A DNA stretch of 64,000 nucleotides from Medicago truncatula (taxonomy: Eukaryota; Streptophyta; Magnoliopsida; Fabales; Fabaceae): assembly GCF_003473485.1 (NCBI RefSeq), contig NC_053042.1, positions 56,507,762 to 56,571,761 of the forward strand, written 5' to 3'. The notes beneath the pieces were generated by a model that did not search any database, was not told where the DNA came from, and saw only the letters and a program-made list of their open reading frames with translations. A program made the position numbers and the translations under genes. This document shows, one piece after another, positions 50,636-61,208 of the stretch; positions within the stretch are counted from its first letter, which is position 1; every line of letters begins with the position of its first letter.

Positions 50636-50899
50636 TTAAGTATCCAATCATTAATATATAAAAAATTATAATAATAATGATAATAAATAAATATTATAAA
50701 CGAATTTTTTTTATGTTCATTGAATAACTTATGTATCTGATCTACGATATTAAAAATTTTAATAATTTTTTCCATATGCATACAAAATAATAATAAATAT
50801 TTGAGAACATCAATAATGAACCGATTATTCAACGATTTCAAGAAATCAAACAACTAGAAGACAATCATGAAGTGTGTGTGAATATATATATATATATAT

Positions 50900-51486
50900 G
50901 GCTGCTAACTTACACCCACTAAAAACACTAAGGTGCAGGTTAGCAAACTACATCCACTAATTAATTACCAAAAAGGCCAAATACTATTATTGTGTGTCAC
51001 TAAATATTGAAGGATAGTTTTGTAAAGTTCACCTTATTGAAGGATGGTTTTGGTTTTTTCAATTTCTCAGTGATGAACTAATCTTTCCTGAGCCAATTTT
51101 TTACGTAAAAAAAACCTTCAATTCCTAAAAAAGAAAATCTGAAGTGCTCCATTTTTTTTACTCGTTATTGTTTTCATTTTGAGACAATACTAGTTTTTTT
51201 TTTGAAGGAAGACAATACTAGTTAGTTCAAGAAAAAAAAAAGACTTTAGTAGCCTCATTAGAAAGGAATAAAATAACGAAAGCTTCAGGGAAAAAAAACT
51301 TTTAACATTCAATATTGTTTAGAAAAATTTAAGGAAACATGTTTTGTCTAAGAATGAAATTTACCAATTAATCCTTTGTTTAAAACATACTTTTAATGGA
51401 TAGGATTGGTCTTTTGGTAATTAACTAGTGGATGTAGCTTGCTAACTTGCACCTTAGTGTTTTTAGGTGGGTGTAAGTTAGCAGCC
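50900..51486. mobile_element. TIR element inserted in an (AT)n tract
   Basis: Inverted termini of about 70 bp begin ggctgctaacttacacccac and include aaaacactaaggtgca and tacatccacta. The 587 bp body has no open frame of note. Both flanks are AT dinucleotide repeats (50883-50899 and 51490-51523), which hide the target duplication and suggest insertion into a TA-rich microsatellite. Confidence 0.85.
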
Positions 51487-51487
51487 T

Positions 51488-51489
<2 letters not shown>

Positions 51490-51547
<58 letters not shown>
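51490..51547. repeat. (AT)n-(GT)n compound microsatellite
   Basis: About 34 bp of AT followed by about 24 bp of GT, next to the right end of the TIR element. Confidence 0.95.
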
Positions 51548-51659
51548 CAAAATTTAAAAATTTGAACCCCTTGACAACACCACTGCATACGGAGAAAGTA
51601 TGGGTTGAGCCCGGGCATGTGCACAGGTTCGCCGGGTTGTAAAATCGCCCCTTGACATG

Positions 51660-51960
51660 AATACATATGCTGTCAAATATACAACGTTGACGTTCAAATC
51701 ATTAATTGAATAGTTGATCAGTCAACACTCAACAAGAATCATATGAACAATGCAATAAGACGAGAAATCAAACATCGCACAAGACGATGAACAACACTGC
51801 GCAAAACTCGAATGACGAATTCATGAAAAACAAATTATATCTATGTAAAAATCACTTATTTAAATTAAAATAGATAACAAAAAGAAGTGATTTCGGGTCC
51901 AAAAATTGACTCAAAATCATCCTTTAATAAAGATGATGAAGATAGAAACTAGAGTCAGTT
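51660..51960 (-). repeat. Copy C of an unidentified dispersed repeat
   Basis: Its reverse complement contains actctagttt, gagtcaatttttggaccc, aaataagtgatttttacat, tgtgcgatgtttgatttctc and gaacgtcaacgttgta. These line up in the same order with the copy at 36900-37490. No coding potential. Confidence 0.6.
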
Positions 51961-53204
51961 TAATGGTTTATTGAAAAGGAATAGCTAGAAAATGAAATGT
52001 ATATTCATCTTCTTTTTTAATTTCTTAAAGCATCCATAATATCTACATTTTTAGTATTTAAATATGAGTTTCACGTCTACATATCATTTGTTAATAAATT
52101 TTAAAAAATATTAAATATCTTCAATCCAACACCTCTAGAAAAAAGTTCTAAATGGTTTACATCAATAACTTTTCATCTCATGTATTGGCCCCATTAATGA
52201 ATATTCTCTCTATTTCATCCATTTGAAGAGATAAAGACACACAAAAAAAAAAAAACAAAATTATGATGGGTCACACTTAGTAGTAGGACCCACTATATGT
52301 TTTATGTGTTTATCTTTCTCCAAATTGTATGTTGTTTTGTCAAATGGAGAGGATCCTTACTCCCCATTAAGTGCTAAAAATTATTGTTTCCCAATGAAGG
52401 TACCTCATAGGTAGTAGGTACTATGTCTTAAATGGAGAGATCCATGTTGAGATGGTTTTATAGATAAAATGGAGAGCATCGTTTTTATTCCTACTCGAAA
52501 TCATTAGAGATGAATTTTCAATTCAAAATGTTTATTTTCTAGTATCAAATAATATAATATGAAGCAAACTCACTCTTAATTTTAAAAATATATATGTAAT
52601 TTTCTTTTTGGCTCTCGAAAAATATACACTCCTAAGTAGTTAGAACTTTAAGAGTTCCTCTTGTTTGAGGGTTTTGGAGGAAATAGTAGGCGAAATTATT
52701 TTTTTCTTCGTTCGGTTCAACTTTTAGAATGTAAAGGGAATGGTTCAACTTTTAGAATGTAAGGGAATGGAAGAGAGTCAAATCCCTCCTTACACTAATT
52801 CTGTTCCCCGTGAAATGGAGTTTTTTTTTTGAGGGAAGGAAGGGGAGAGAAGATTTATACTTTGGCACATGACTAAACAGGATTGCTTGATTTATTCCAG
52901 ATCTCTAACTAGTCCCGCTCTCGCTTCTATTCTTTTGATTCCATAAGAATAAGTTATTCATTGCATCACACGTACCCAAACAAGAAACAATCCAAAAATC
53001 AACCTCTACTTTCAAATATAGCTATCAAATTTTGAAAAGGAATAGATATTTCTAGACTACGTCTACCACAGGTAGATTACAACATACGTTGTATGTACAA
53101 TTTCCTTCGTTATTCTTTTAAAGTTGGAAGGTACAAAAATCAGTTTCCATCAAAACCTTGACTTCTATGCACAGTGCCATAGAATCTCATAAAACACAAT
53201 AAGT
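51961..53204. other. Intergenic upstream of the bHLH 3' end
   Basis: No gene is seen. A local direct repeat (ggttcaacttttagaatgta) occurs twice near 52725-52760. Confidence 0.45.
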
Positions 53205-56200
53205 TTATGTACTTTGTTTGCATCCGCACGTGCAATTCTCAAGGTCTTCGTGAAGCTTCTGCAAAGGGGTGAAAATATATAGTCAAGATCAACAGAGTAT
53301 TAATAATTACTGAATGCATACACTTTATTTTTAACAGTAGTATGTACTAGCCTATTAATGAAATATTAATTTTTAAGAATGATGTATTCATATGAAGCTC
53401 TTGTTAATTTGGGAATATACATATATAAAAAGAATATTTTACTCAGTAGAAGCTATGGTAGCTTTACACACCTGAACTTGAGTTTGAAGACCTTTGATAT
53501 GTTGAACCGCCAAATCCAGCATGTCTGAATAACTTGTTTGCTACAGTCACATTTTGAAACAACATTAAGCAACCTATAATATACACAGTTAAACACTGGT
53601 TTGACATACATTGATACATATTATGTGATGTTATCGAGTAATCCTATAAATTCAATTGAAGATGCTCCAATACTTATTGTAGAAAATATTTGAATTACCG
53701 GCAATGCTCTCATGGCATAAACCATCTACCTGCTGAGTAGTTATGAACTAATTTAACTTGAACTTGATCCTGACTCTTTGAACTAATTTAACTTGAATTT
53801 TTCAATTCTTGCACATAAATCTTACTTTGAAAAATAAAAAAGGAAAGCAAAAGCAAAAGTCTAGTTCCATATAACGTTTCAAGCTACTTTTAAGTTTAAA
53901 TGGTAGTCAAATACTATGAATGAATAACCCTTCCACTGAAACTATTTCTAAAACTTTTGTTAGTGTTATTGGCAATTGATTTTGAATAATGTTGTCATTG
54001 ACTTTTGTATTTTAGAAAGAAAAGAAATAGCTAAAACACCCATTTTCTGTATTATCTGCTACTGCTAGCATCCAAAGTTGATGGTAGAAGCTTAAATAAA
54101 ATAGAAAGAAAAATGTCGTTTAGAAGCTCATTTACACTAAAATGGACTGTAGTATCACTTACATTCATCTATTTTCAAAGCAAGCAGGCAAGTACAAAGT
54201 AACTCAAGTCACTCTCTTTGGCATCAAGATTCAAGATTAAGGGCTCTAATTCACAGTAAAACATACTCTCCAGCTCCTCTAAAGTGAAACAATTCACCAT
54301 TGATTAACAAATCAAAGTAGATATTGTAAGTACTCGTGAAAATTCAAGAGTTTGTTACAATAATACTCTCAAGTCCAGGCCTAACCAATGTAGTCATGAT
54401 CGCGAACCGCCGCGTAGTATCATACGATTCTACGATCCACGGCCATGGTTCCTTGCCGTCATACAACCAGGATTGCTGGAGGTGTGTCCACGGCATGGTT
54501 GAACTCGCGAGTTCGAAGCATCTGTTTCGCAACAGACCTTTCTGAAACTGGTCTGGTATTGTGGAAACACTTGTGCTTCTTGAACACTTCCTTGGCTGAA
54601 ACACGGACACTAAAAGTAAGAAAAGTTTGCCCCTTACTCTCTCACGGTCTAGTCTCCTCTCTTCTCTGTGACGTCGTTCCTCTTGCGCCACCGCCAACTG
54701 GACTACGGTTCTCAAATGTGTGCCGCCACGTGCAACACGTTCAGTTACACATGGACCTTACTTCCGCTGTTTCTGGTTTTTAAAACCTTACTTCCTCTGT
54801 TTCTGGTTTTTTAAAGGACCATTTTTTATTTTTTTTTCATTTCTGCCTTCCTTTGTCTGAACTGTGTGGTGAATTTATTTATGAACTTAGTTTTGAATTA
54901 TTTATGTACTTAAGGACTGATGGTTATGAATGTTTAATTAACTTAGTTTAATGTTGTGATTTAGATGTTACGAAGTATTTTATTTATGTATGATAGTTTT
55001 TATCCTTAGTAGTATTTTTGACTGCATTGCACCTAACTACTTCACTGTTGAAACATTTCAATTAATGTGTGCGTTAGCTTAAACAGTGGCTATATAATGA
55101 TGATAAATTAGGAAACATAAATACTAGCAAATGAATTAATAATAGGTAAGGAAAGTTAGGAAGCAGAAGTTGGTAGCATGAGTAATTATACCTTATCCAT
55201 GTTAGGTACAAGGTCCTGCAACTTCTTCAACTTGCCACTTATTCTAGTTCTTCTCTCCTGCATACATGTAATGCAATAGAGTTGTTATATTCAAAGACAG
55301 AAGTAGAAAGAAAAAGGATAGAGTAGAGTAATGAATGAATTAATTACCCGTTCAGCAATGCTACGAGGATGAGTGGCACATCCACGCTTGGCACGGATTT
55401 TACAAGGGACAGAATCTTGGGGAATATTATGCATAAGCTGGTCCATTTCGAGAGAAGTTTGTGGGAGACTATACTGAATTAGGTGATTAAGGAGTAGAAA
55501 TATTGAATTAGTAATTAAAAAATGAAATAATGTGGTTGTGGATGAAGAATTAATATTGTGAAAAGAGATAGTACCTGAGTTTCGAGCGCATTGAGGCAAT
55601 GTAGAAGAAGGTCCGGATCATCATTGGGGTCAGTTCTACTAGAACGCTTCTTACTATTATTATTAGTTTGGGTTTGAGAAGAAGAAAATACTATGGAATT
55701 TGAGTTGTTGTTATTATCAGGGCCTCCTCCACCCCAGGTATTGGTACTATTAGTATGCAATGATCCATTTCCAGCAGCAGCAGCAGCTGATGCATAATCA
55801 ACAACATTTTCGGATATTCGAGAAAGACATTCTTGTCCTCCCCCGGTAAAACTCAATTCAGACTTCAATCTTGAATTGCCCCTCGTGATTGTGAACCCTC
55901 CTCCAGCTTCAATTCAATCAAAAATACTACTATATATGAGATCTATCAATATAATATAATCCATTGACTTTGACTTTGTCTTAATAAAAACAAACATATA
56001 CCGTTATTGTTATTGTTATTGTTATTGTTATTGTGGTTGAGAGTGGCTAGATGGTTGAGAAAGCCGGCTGGAGAGCTTTTCTGACGGAGCAAAGCGGATC
56101 CATCAAAGCCACCACCTTGACCTTCGTAAGAAGATCTCTGCTGCTGCTGTTGTTGTTGTTGTTGGTGGTGGTGCTGCTGTTGCTGCTGGGTAGAGTCATC

Positions 56201-56386
56201 AGAGAAATAATGTTGTCCCGTTCCAGGAAGAAGGCGTGATCCTCCTATGATGGCATCCACCGTGGTGTTGAGGAGAGAGCTAGGTGCTGAACCATACCTT
56301 GTGAGACCCGTTTGACTGATGGAGCTCTGTTGTTGCTGAGACGAAGAGGAAGAAGAAGAAGCCGATGAGGAAGGTGGACGATACAT
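53205..56386 (-). CDS. bHLH transcription factor, bHLH122/128/130 group
   Basis: Six minus-strand exons give 343 residues: 56386-56002, 55906-55575, 55473-55348, 55257-55192, 53540-53472 and 53258-53205. All introns are GT-AG. The N-terminus MYRPPSSSASSSS with GLTRYGSAPSSLL is typical of the group. Low-complexity Gln/His and Asn tracts follow, coded by CAG/CAA and AAC/AAT repeats. The bHLH spans about residues 269-325 (RGCATHPRSIAERERRTRIS, KLKKLQDLVPNMDKQTSYSD, LDLAVQHIKGLQTQVQ). E280 and R284 are the base-contacting residues, while the position usually His is R276, as is normal in this group. Relatives (FBH/bHLH122 type) bind E-boxes such as CACGTG and regulate CONSTANS, stomata or stress genes in the nucleus. 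The start is the first ATG; the open frame extends further 5' without another ATG. Intron 4 is 1.65 kb and carries a GC-rich insert. Confidence 0.93.
54345..54800. other. GC-rich island in bHLH intron 4
   Basis: The block is sharply richer in G and C than the intron around it (gcgaaccgccgcgtagtatc, cgccaccgccaactggac, gccgccacgtgcaacacg). Overlapping open frames on both strands have no domain text. A direct repeat of about 30 bp (ccttacttcc.ctgtttctgg) closes it at about 54755-54815. Probably an inserted element fragment of unknown type. Confidence 0.5.
56001..56035. repeat. Asn-coding hexanucleotide repeat
   Basis: Tandem gttatt units at the 3' end of bHLH exon 1 encode the Asn run just before the splice donor at 56001. 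Confidence 0.8.
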
Positions 56387-56727
56387 GATGATGATGATGA
56401 TTTCAATTCTCAATCAATTAATCTGTGTGCGGAGACTAAGACAATTAGACAATTGAAGAAGGAAGATGGTATTTGATGATTTCAATTAATTTAATTAGAA
56501 GAATAAGAAGCAAGTTGGTGGTTTGGGTGGGGTTGAGGGACTGTTATTCAAAAAACAAACAAGATATAATGGATATTTAGATTAGATGCGCTGCCTCACA
56601 CCCCACTTGTACAATACTTTTAAATCAACTTGTTACAATCACGTGCCTCTTTTTTCTCAAAACATGCCCACCTTCAACGTATCTCCATTTTCGTATGCTA
56701 AGCACTAAATTTAGTGTCATTTCACGT

Positions 56728-57370
56728 GGGAAAGTTAGATTCAATGATTAGATTAAATGAATAACATATTCTTAACATGCTCTCTCATCATTAGATTTTT
56801 CTTTACACTATCTTCCAACAATTTAAAAATTCTGAAAATTAATTTTCAGAAATTAAAAAATCGAAAAAATATAAAAAAAAATTCAGATATTTTTTTTTTA
56901 ATTCTGTAATTCATTTATTGAATGTTAGAATTTTTTTTTTGAAAAAATGAAGAAAAAAAAAATTGTTCAAAATTTTATTTCAAAAACCTTATTTTTCAGA
57001 ATTTTATTTTCTTAGAAAAATTAAAAACTTTAATTTCAAAATATTTTTTTTAAGATTTTTATTTTATTTTTCAGAATATCTTATTTTATTATGAAATTAA
57101 AAAATATATTCTTTTTAGAAAAATAAAAACTTATCTTAGTTTCCAAAATTTTATTTTTATTGAAATAAAAAAAATTCTAACATTCAATAAATGAATTACA
57201 GAATTTTAAAAAAAATTATCTGAATTTTTTTATATTTTTTTAATTTTTGAAAATTAATTTTCAGAATTTTTAAATTGTTGGAAGATAGTGTGTGAAGAAA
57301 AATCTGGTGTTGAGAGAGCATGTTAAGAATATGTTCTTCACTTAATCTAATCATTGAATTCAACTTTCCC
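56728..57370. mobile_element. 0.64 kb foldback element upstream of the bHLH gene
   Basis: The left arm gggaaagttagattcaatga, ttcttaacatgctctctca, atcttccaacaatttaaaaa is matched inverted by the right arm ending attgaattcaactttccc. The inverted arms cover most of the length, with a T/A-rich centre. No gene. It lies about 340 bp upstream of the bHLH start codon. Confidence 0.85.
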
Positions 57371-58786
57371 ATGGTTGGAAAGGATTAACCTTTCCCATGT
57401 GAACACACACCCTAAACTTAACAATCACATCCTTTTTTTTTAATTAATTAGTAGTATTATATATACTCCCATCCCATTGGCGGCTTCTTTCCATTCATTA
57501 ACACTCTGATTCGTTAGGACATAAATAGGGAAGAGAGAGTGAAGGAAGAGAGAAGTTAAAAGAGATGATGAACTTCTCCTGTTCGGCGGAGAAGAGAAAT
57601 AGGGGAGAGAGGCTAAAAAGTTGTGGGTTCCACGCAAATTTTTTTTTTCTCACGAGAAATAGAAAAGAGATGGGATGTTTTTTATGTATTCCTATTTTAC
57701 CCCTCGCTTCTCTTTTCATTCAATTAATTTTATATGCTTTAATTATACTGTAATTTTTTTTCCAACGGATTTTTTTTAGTATAAATGTAGAGTTTGTCGC
57801 TATTTCCCAAATGTATGTGGTACACTATTTTTTATTTTTCTTTAATAAGTGTACGTAGTACACTGTTGTTTATTTCACAAAACATTTAAGAGTTATTACA
57901 CTTTTTTTTTAGGAAAATACTACACTTTTTATTGATAAAAAATACTTAAATTTATATAAAAAAATATATATATGTTCAATTAAAAATAAATAGTTAAATT
58001 AATTAACTGAATTTAAACAAAATAATCAAATTAGTTTCAATATAAATGTTATTTTAACATAGGGACGTTATAGTACTTTTAAATATAAAAAACACTTCTC
58101 TCTTCTCTATTTATCTCATTTCTCTTTTATACCAAACAACCCATCAAATCTACTATATTTCTCACTTTTTTCTCTCTTCTCAAACTCTCTCTTACCAACT
58201 TCTCTTCTTAACCAAACACACCATAAATCCATCATTACACACACTACAATTTTGCTAAACTAATTTCGACATTCAATATGTGACGTGAGTACGATACCAA
58301 GTCACTAGGAGAACAAAGTCTTATAATAACTAGAGTATTTTGTTTAGGAGAATGTTAATCACTGCCCTAAAGACAATGGTTAAGCATCTAAAATAAGTAA
58401 ATTTTAATAAAAAAAGTTTTGTAATCATTACTTTATCAAAAGTAATATGCAAGACCATCTCTCTAACATACGATATGAACTCTTAGAATTTCAAAAGTCA
58501 AAGATAAAAGTAACAAAAATCTACGACTAAACTCAAATTTTAAGCCTTTTTTGTTTTTTTTTTTCCTTTTTTAGATGAGCATTTTATAATGTTCTAAATA
58601 TATTTGCAAAAATACACATTGACTTAATAATAAGAACTAAAATTGTGTGTAGTAAAATTTTATAGAGACGGAAATATATCCGTTTTTTAAGGGGGTGAAA
58701 AACAAAATTTGATATTTTGTTGGGACAAATTTTCTTTAACCCTAACTTACACGTTGCTGATAAAAATTATTACCTAAAAATATGTA
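57371..58786. other. Intergenic, no gene seen
   Basis: AT-rich, with short frames around 57440-57750 on both strands that lack coding character. Confidence 0.45.
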
Positions 58787-59335
58787 CTCCCTCCTCCTTT
58801 TCTATGTATAAGCAAAAGTGAGTAAAAAAATTATGAAACTTTTACGGTACACTCACAAAATGAGGTGTACCGGTACTTCTGCTTCTTAATTTTATAAATG
58901 AACGATCATTTTTTATGTAGTAAATAGCTATTTGTCAATATTTATATTTTATAGAACAACATTTCATAAGAAAAAACATCATTTAATTGTTTATAAGAAT
59001 CATAATAACTTTTTTTACATATTATCGTAAAAAATAATGAATGTTCTCAATTATGAGCAATAAAAATTTAAAAAAATAAAAAATCATTTCGTTGACACTT
59101 TTGATGAATAAGATTTAGTTATTATAATTATAAATGCTAAAAAATAATATATTTTTTTAAAAAACAATTCATTTAACTATAAATTTAAAGAGTGAGTGTA
59201 CCGGTACACTCAAATATAGTGGGTGTACCATAGGATTTGCCAAAAAATTAATATATTTAGTCCAAAATTTGAATCAAATACATCAATTTTATTTGATCAA
59301 CTTTTACTTATAAATAGAAATGAAGTGTCTCAGAA
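58787..59335. mobile_element. Stowaway-like MITE carrying a nested insertion
   Basis: The left end ctccctcctccttttctatg follows a TA. The right side keeps cttttacttataaatagaaa, the inverse of the left subterminal text, but the last bases have diverged. The size is inflated by the element at 58846-59229. Confidence 0.6.
58846..59229. mobile_element. Nested MITE with ggtacac termini
   Basis: The left end ggtacactcacaaaatgagg, then tgtaccggtac, and the right end gtgtaccggtacactcaaat then gtgggtgtacc are inverted copies over about 32 bp. 384 bp, non-coding. Confidence 0.75.
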
Positions 59336-59918
59336 TGAGTCAAATACACTCAATTCATTCATTATTGAATAAGTAGGAAAAAAAAAAAAAAAGACATTGT
59401 TTTTAGGTAATGATTTTTATGTGCAAGAACAAAAAAAAATGAATTGTGTTCTTAAAGCAAATTTTATCCCATCCTTGTCCCGTTTGTGCTTTCAAACTAA
59501 TTAAATTGTTTTGATTTTTCCTTGTTCAATTCAAAACCAAACCAAATCAATGAAACTTGATCACTATCAGACATCGTTTGAAAGTGAGCACCCTATACCA
59601 AAACCAAACCATTCTATTTTATTATTATTTCTTTCATTTCATTCTAAATTCATACTTTGATATTAAAAAATAGTTTACTAATGTATTTTTTAGTCATTAT
59701 ATATTATTGTTTTCATCGTAGCTAATTGGGAAAAAAAGTGAATTGTGGGAGGTGGGAAAAAGAAGGTAGTGTTGATCAGGAGGATCGAGGAAGGGCGCAC
59801 GCACATTGTAACGGGTTGATTGAAGGCCCAACCCAACTCAAATCAACTTGTGTTATTATTAGGGCAACGCAACGCAAACTGAACGGTACGGTGAGAGAGT
59901 GTGAGTGAAGAAGGAAGA

Positions 59919-61208
59919 ATGGGAAAGCGAAAAGGAAGGGAAAATAACGATGACAGAAGAAAGAAGAAGAAGAAGAAGACGGAAACAACAGGCTCCGAGC
60001 AACTGCGTTTCTTTGTGAATGAATTTCAATCTGCCAATGATGTTCAACTCTCTTCTATAGAGTTGGAATCCCTGAAAGCAGATAGTTCGATTTTGGAGCT
60101 ATCAAATTCTCAAAATTCAAGAGATACAGATTTGGATGTGAAATTGTTAGGTGGAGATATTAAAGGTGCATTTGGGAATTGTTGGAGACAGGTGCTGTGT
60201 GAAAGTGAAGTCGTTGAAGGCAAAATCCCTCCCGGCAGCCCTTCCGTTCTGATTGTGTCTCCCTCTGCTTTAAGATCCATACACCTCTTAAAGGGTTTTC
60301 GCTTTATGACTAAACAATGCAGCGCTGTCAAGTTATTCTCTAAGCACATCAAACTTCAAGAACAGGTAGCTGTTTTCCTAGTTATTTATGGGACCTGACA
60401 TTTACATACATTTCTATCCATAAATTGACTTTTCTTCTGCATTCATGTCCATGATTTCTCCTTTTATCTAATTCATCTGTTTTATTCATCAACCAATGCA
60501 GATTTCTTTGTTGAAAAACCGTGTTAACATTGCCAGTGGCACACCAAGCAGGTTGCTCGCTCATCTTACATCCTTTCATTTTCATTACTTAGATCAGTAG
60601 TCCTTCCTCAAGTACGATTTGTTTATTTATTTATATACTCTCAACCAATCAAATGCAGGATAAAGAAGCTCATCGACGTTGAGGCATTAGGCCTTTCAAG
60701 GTTACAGGTACTTGTGCTTGACATGCATCCTGATGTAAAGGGCTATTCCTTGTTTACCCTTCCACAAGTCAGGTGTGCTTCTCTTTCTTCCCCTTATCTA
60801 TTCTGTTTGGATTCTCTTACTGGAGCAGCTTATCTACTGGCATAATTTTTGTGTGACTGTTTCGGAGAACTTATGGAAAAAGCTTATGACATTTTTCTTA
60901 AGTTGTTTATCCTCCTGGTTTCAATTCTTTAAAACTTTATTTGATCTTTTGCTATAGAAATAAGTTGTTTATCCTCCTGGTTTCAATTCTTTAAAACTTA
61001 AATATCTCTAATTACATTCAAATTATCACCATTTTTGTGAAGCTAAACTCATTGATGTTACACAAAATAACTGGCTGGCAGGGATGAATTCTGGGACCTG
61101 TTCAAGAATTATTTTTATCAACCGATGATCAAGGGTGATCTGCGCATCTGTCTCTACGGTCCATATCAGCTGGCTGCTTGTTCAAATGGCAAAAAAAAGG
61201 ATATATGA
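59919..61208 (+). CDS. CMSS1: CMSS1-like ribosome-biogenesis protein
   Basis: Four exons (59919-60365, 60502-60551, 60659-60772, 61082-61208) join in phase with GT-AG introns to a 245-residue protein. The N-terminus has a Lys-rich stretch (residues 13-20, RRKKKKKK) that looks like a nuclear or nucleolar signal. The body carries CMS1-family text: GGDIKGAFGNCWRQVL, PSVLIVSPSALRSIHLLKGF, VNIASGTPSRIKKLIDVEAL and LVLDMHPDVKGYSLFTLPQV. Yeast Cms1 is part of the 90S pre-ribosome that makes the small ribosomal subunit; the plant protein is taken to do the same. GTPSRI and LDMH lie where a DEAD-box helicase has TPGR and DEAD, but no Walker A is seen, so it is probably not an ATPase. The start is the ATG at 59919. 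Confidence 0.92.
60901..60998 (+). repeat. ~38 bp direct repeat in CMSS1 intron 3
   Basis: The text aagttgtttatcctcctggt followed by ttcaattctttaaaactt occurs at about 60900-60937 and again at 60961-60998. A small local duplication inside the intron. Confidence 0.85.

Noticed and set aside
54336-54783. Overlapping frames of 69-123 codons on both strands
   Set aside because: They arise from high GC content with few stops; no domain text, and the block is inside a bHLH intron.
59901-59918. Six-codon upstream extension of CMSS1
   Set aside because: It needs a non-ATG start; the ATG at 59919 followed by a Lys-rich N-terminus is the natural start.
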